A stretch of 22,475 nucleotides of DNA from Phoronis australis (lineage: Eukaryota; Phoronida; Phoronidae), in assembly GCA_002633005.1 (NCBI GenBank), contig NMRA01000357.1, forward strand, positions 27,592-50,066. The letters run 5' to 3'. How positions within the stretch are numbered: position 1 is the stretch's first letter; each line of letters starts with the position of its first letter. Below, piece by piece: positions 18,895 through 22,475 of this stretch. The notes beneath the pieces were generated by a model that saw nothing but the letters and a program-made list of their open reading frames with translations, was not told the DNA's origin and made no database searches. A program made the position numbers and the translations under genes.

Positions 18895-19289
18895 ACTGTT
18901 CCCAAGGATCTTTGGTGACGTAAATGATTATTTTTGCCACTGCTCTACCAATGTATCTTTGCACGTCTGTTGGGTAGTATATATTCATGTCTAACTGAAG
19001 TTCCACCTGTTGGGGTCCATCAAGTCTGCTGATCAAACGAACCATGGCTGTCTGTGAGTTGACTTTTATCAATTTAAAGTCCGTATTTTTGGCAGTTCCT
19101 GTAGCCGACAACAGCCTCAGGTCAAACTCGAATCTCTGCGACGAACGGCTGCGCATAGTAAATAGGTCAGCTGGAATTCTGACCCGAGACGGAAAGGACA
19201 AAAAGTTGTAAGTGTAGGAGAGCGGAGCTGTTTTACATTCTTCGTCGCCATCTCTACAGAAATAGGACAAGCGCTGACAACGAATACTT
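18878..19289 (-). CDS. Fibulin C-terminal module, single terminal exon (C-like form)
   Basis: After the acceptor GTCTGCTTTCATTTACAG (minus strand), one base completes a glycine codon and 136 codons follow to TGA. The reading starts SIRCQRLSYFCRDGDEEC, then LSYTYNFLSFPSRVRIPADL and ends near AVAKIIIYVTKD. This matches the whole fibulin-type module: three cysteines at the start, the 'Y-x-F-x-S/A-F-P' strand, and the terminal A-K-x-I-x-x-V strand. Its first cysteine completes the last EGF domain. It is homologous to, but clearly different from, the module at 11145/9541, as the C and D ends of fibulin-1 differ. Being a complete terminal exon, it would use its own poly(A) site. The protein would be secreted to the extracellular matrix. 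Confidence 0.88.
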
Positions 19290-19669
19290 CTGTAAATGAA
19301 AGCAGACGACATGTTGTGACGGACAGCACGAACAGGAAGCAGTGAACGCTCACTCGCGCTCTTTGTTTAACACAAATAGCAAAGGGGGTGCTGATGCAAT
19401 GTGCAATAAGCAAGGGTGTGAAGCCGTTTGGCAAAGTTTACATCTAAAGCCGTGTTTCCAACGTATTCCCGAATTCACAATATGACATAACGATAACCAC
19501 GGTTAGAAGCTTGATTAATAGTGGTCCACCAATCTCACACATTCTAAACCTCTTGACGGACCATCGCATATTAATAACAACCTCAAGTAGTAGTTACACA
19601 CAACTGAGACGTGACGTGCTAATGTTGTAGGCCTAATTTAGTTAGAGTTTTGTCTGCCGTACTACTTAC

Positions 19670-19808
19670 CCCCTCTGTCGGCCATTAGCAGGCATGAAGA
19701 ATTGTGGTGGACACTGAATATCGTTGCACCTATACCCCCCTCTAGTGTTTACACAGACTTGGTTTTCACCAGAACATCTCGACTGGTAAGTCAAACATTC
19801 GTCAATAT
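19670..19808 (-). CDS. Last EGF-like exon of the fibulin gene (shared, pre-splice choice)
   Basis: A 139-nt exon between GAAATTTCAG and a GG|GTAAGT donor on the minus strand. With a G from the previous exon it reads DIDECLTYQSRCSGENQVC then VNTRGGYRCNDIQCPPQFF. It begins with the calcium-binding D-I-D-E-C motif and has C-x-N-x4-Y-x-C, the asparagine hydroxylation pattern. Only five of the six EGF cysteines are in this exon. The sixth must come from the next exon, and both candidate exons (19289 and 11398) begin with one at a suitable distance. It ends with two bases of a codon, matching both downstream acceptors. It is therefore the shared donor for the two alternative C-termini. Confidence 0.92.
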
Positions 19809-20165
19809 CTGAAATTTCAAATTATCTATAAAATATAATATATAACTATACCTTGTTATATGCTGGGTGGTGGACCCTGTCAAATGACGAAAAAGCACAT
19901 GGGATACCATTTTACGGGTGTATAAGACGCGAACGCCCGTCATTGGTGGGACCTGTTCCTTTGCCAGGCTGCTAGTGCTACTTGTGCTTAAACTTTGAAA
20001 GAGCATACCGTGCAGTAATGCATCCAAACATTTCCATCCAAGAGTTAACCCTTCACAAGTCACTGGGTTTTGTAACAAAAAACAGACGACCAAATTTAGT
20101 TAGGGAATAAATCAGTGATGCTTTTTACAACAGACAATATTGTGGTTTAGTTTGCTCTTACATAC

Positions 20166-20303
20166 CTTGGCACTGACGTCCACTAGCGCCCATAGTGTAA
20201 CCTTGGGGACACGTGCACTGGAAACTGCCTGGGGTGTTGTGGCAAAGTCCAATACATATTGGCGCCAGCGGGGTAGTAAAGTTGGCAGCGCATTCGTTGA
20301 TGT
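20166..20303 (-). CDS. Calcium-binding EGF-like exon of the fibulin gene
   Basis: A 138-nt exon flanked by CTGTGTTTCAG and a CAAG|GTATGT donor on the minus strand. With the preceding G it reads DINECAANFTTPLAPICIGL then CHNTPGSFQCTCPQGY and ends RQCQ. All six EGF cysteines are present, with the N-terminal D-I-N-E calcium ligands and C-x-N-x4-F-x-C-x-C for beta-hydroxylation. NFT is a potential N-glycosylation site. Its end phase (one base) completes an Asp codon with the next exon 357 bp away, as usual for fibulin and fibrillin cbEGF tandems. Earlier exons of the gene must lie beyond the right edge, because I find none between here and 22475. Confidence 0.92.
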
Positions 20304-21290
20304 CTGAAACACAGTGTAAAGTGGACTCAGAGAGGCCATTTTGTGAATGAAACCTCTGAATCGACTTAATTTTAAGATATTAACTATAAGCAGTTAATAT
20401 TTATAGGAACTCGATGACACTCACATGTTTCGTATGATATCGATCGTTGCTATTAAGAAGATAGAATCAGAAGGAAAAAAATCACCAAAATTTGCTAGAG
20501 TTTTGATGTGTTTTGGGGGAAGCTGTCATTTCGTCATGACTCATTAACAAAATACAGGAAACTACTACATTGACAGATACGTGAGCATGTGTTATAAAAT
20601 TCAGCATAATACAAAAATTTCACATATTCAGTGAACATCTCGGTAGTTCAACGTTTGGGGGAAAAGTATAGAAATCCTACTGCACACGTTACTTCACAAA
20701 GACACGCCAAAAGCGTCAATAACGCTATCAGATTTAGTATTATGCTACTGTGTAAACTGTTTCCACATTTGCTACAAACCACTTTTGAGGGAAACAGAGT
20801 ACTATTATGTTTCAAAGATTCAAGTTAAAATAGTCCTAGTAGCAGGCCCGTACTCAGCATTGGGAGGGGGGTGGTTCGAATTTCTAGAAAGGTGGACCTT
20901 TCGCAAACGTCAGCACTCAGTTCTTGGTAAGGCGCTTGACGCAGGTTAATTATGGGGAAGGAAAATCTGTATCCATGGCAACGATGGCTCTCAGCTCTAT
21001 GTTCCTGAGATAAGGCGGAATTTGTAATACCAGAAATGAGGATGTCGTGACGGTTCCTCGCAAACAACAAAAATGAAATTCGAACGTAATGTGATCCATA
21101 AATATAGCCTTAAACGTTCTCGCCGGCGTTACCTCCTGCTAAACTTTCAAATCGGGCTTTTTTAAATGAGCGATTACACCTCATTACATACTCCGACGGA
21201 AATATTTAGTCGGAGAATGACTTGACGTAATTTTTCATCTGATTGTATTTTTGTTAAAAGTTGCTTACATTCTTGAAATGGGAACAGCCC
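20304..21290. other. Intron 5' to the cbEGF exon, no recognised gene
   Basis: No further EGF-like coding sequence is visible on the minus strand. At 20841 AGCAGGCCCGTACTCAGCAT resembles the ends of transposon-derived repeats, but no partner terminus was found. A 7-bp hairpin CTCCGAC/GTCGGAG lies at 21191-21215. Confidence 0.5.
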
Positions 21291-21299
21291 ACTATTTCG

Positions 21300-22075
21300 C
21301 CGGTTCACTATTCCGGAGGTTCACCACTTCGAAGGTTCACCACTCCGAAGGTTCACTCCTCCGAAAATGTCTAAAATTTCTGAATGAGGTGTAATTTTAG
21401 TACTTTTACATGCAAAAATAAGCGACACTTCGGTTATTAGATGCAACAATACCGACAACAATACACCCGGCTAATAAATCACTTTGTTTGGATTCCATGT
21501 GCATGTGGAATTGTCCGCATGTCTCACGAATACGGAATATGAGTACGTAGTTGCATCTTTAAAAGAATATGAAGTAGAAATGCTGATGAATTATGGACCA
21601 CGATACATTCACCAATCTCATGACAAGATTGCATCATCTCACAACCTCATCCACCGGAACTACTTGCACGGCCAGGTCGAAACTAAATGCAGTTGGTAAG
21701 CTACCTGCCAGTCTTCACGAAGTCTCATTCAGTCCTCTTACAATTAAAACAGCCGTTGGTCGCCGGACCCGTGCCCCATATATTGCCCATAATTGAGAAT
21801 GAGTTTTTAGTTAGATTCAAGAATCAAGATTGCCAGTGATTGGAACTGAGCTCTATTGTAAACAATGTAAATCAATTCGGGACTATTCAACTCTTGCACA
21901 CCCTTTAAATGGTTACTAAATGAACACAAATACAATATCTTATTCATTTTCAGTTCTGAATCATTAGTAGAAAATCAGAGTAATGAACTGTCGGAGTTCT
22001 GGTTTCGGGAATGTGTTCATTCGAAGTGGTGAACTTTCGAAGATAGGGAACCTTCGGAGAAGTGAACCTTCTGTC
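21300..22075. mobile_element. Fold-back-like element with 16-bp subrepeats at both ends
   Basis: At the left, GGTTCAC recurs at 21302, 21318, 21334 and 21350, an exact 16-bp period with units like GGTTCACCACTTCGAA. At the right (22021-22072) the same motif occurs in inverse orientation (TTCGAAGTGGTGAACTTTCG and two further GTGAACCTTCGGAG-like units). The two arrays are about 700 bp apart and would pair. Such modular termini fit a fold-back type DNA element. Internal frames around 21484-21796 are not recognised. Confidence 0.65.
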
Positions 22076-22475
22076 ATGTACATGTAACCTTGGAAATCTT
22101 TTCCATCAAAATTGTTGCTCTTATGAAATCTGCCAAGCTGTGCACTATTGACATTGATTGACAAGAGACGACTTTCATCACGGACCAAAGTTTTAATTAG
22201 GTCTAAACTTGCCTAATAATGTGAACATGCGGGGATTTCTCAGTGCAAGAAAACGCGGTAGCTAAATGTTTGACTTATGAGAAACGACAGAGTAGTCAGT
22301 GAACATACACTTGGCGTGAACTGAATTTCAAAGAACGGAAACGCACACACGTGTACACGCATGCATGTCAATCCACTAATCCACAATCAAAGTGGACACT
22401 TGATGATCAAGATATTTGGCGATCACTTAAAATTCGAAATTTGAAAATGCCTGCATTTAATCCATACTATGCTAG
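22076..22475. other. Window end, no recognised feature
   Basis: I see no exon, repeat array or RNA gene here. Presumably it is intronic sequence of the fibulin-like gene, whose earlier exons are not in the window. Confidence 0.5.

Noticed and set aside
20112-20339. Minus-strand frame of 75 codons across the EGF exon
   Set aside because: It is the wrong frame. The EGF frame with correct cysteines and splice borders is 20166-20303.
1-22475. CRISPR array, operon, phage or bacterial defence system
   Set aside because: The repeats are contiguous minisatellites without spacers, and the coding content is spliced eukaryotic exons.

Overview
The window looks like AT-rich animal nuclear DNA, most likely from a marine invertebrate. 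Coding sequence is split into short exons with GT-AG borders. Introns are full of unrelated minisatellites, and there are remnants of a LINE, a tRNA-derived SINE, several MITE-like elements and a (GT)n tract. There are no bacterial-type operons. I cannot name the species. Dense intronic minisatellites together with a fibulin-1-like gene fit an invertebrate deuterostome such as amphioxus, a hemichordate or an echinoderm, but other invertebrates are possible.

Right half, minus strand: the 3' end of a fibulin-1-like extracellular matrix gene, which is the best-supported content. Reading from high to low coordinates there is a calcium-binding EGF exon (20166-20303) and a second EGF exon (19670-19808). 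The second EGF exon can join either of two fibulin-type C-terminal modules. One is a single terminal exon (18878-19289). The other is a two-exon module (11145-11398 plus 9541-9683). All junction phases agree, and either choice supplies the missing sixth cysteine of the last EGF domain. This is the architecture of the fibulin-1 C and D variants. Upstream exons lie beyond the right edge.

The 8.3-kb intron that must be skipped to make the D-like form holds a degenerate satellite (about 13321-15740) with more than ten CTCF-like motifs. It also holds a (GT)n tract, a broken THAP-like fragment, a tRNA-derived SINE and a MITE that ends about 100 bp upstream of the D exon. The intron between the two D exons holds a TTAA-flanked MITE and a 31-bp minisatellite.

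Left half, plus strand: several short exon-like blocks with good splice sites (610-680, 2210-2281, 4380-4431, possibly 3818-3885) and phases that allow joining. They suggest a second spliced gene of unknown function, convergent with the fibulin gene. Its introns carry three unrelated minisatellites with units of 55, 54 and 52 bp, each containing a 10-12 bp perfect palindrome. Between the two genes lie a second copy of the TTAA-type repeat (4871 onward), a long featureless stretch and a decayed, 5'-truncated LINE (about 7034-8920). The far right end (21300-22075) looks like a fold-back element whose ends are arrays of a 16-bp motif in opposite orientation.
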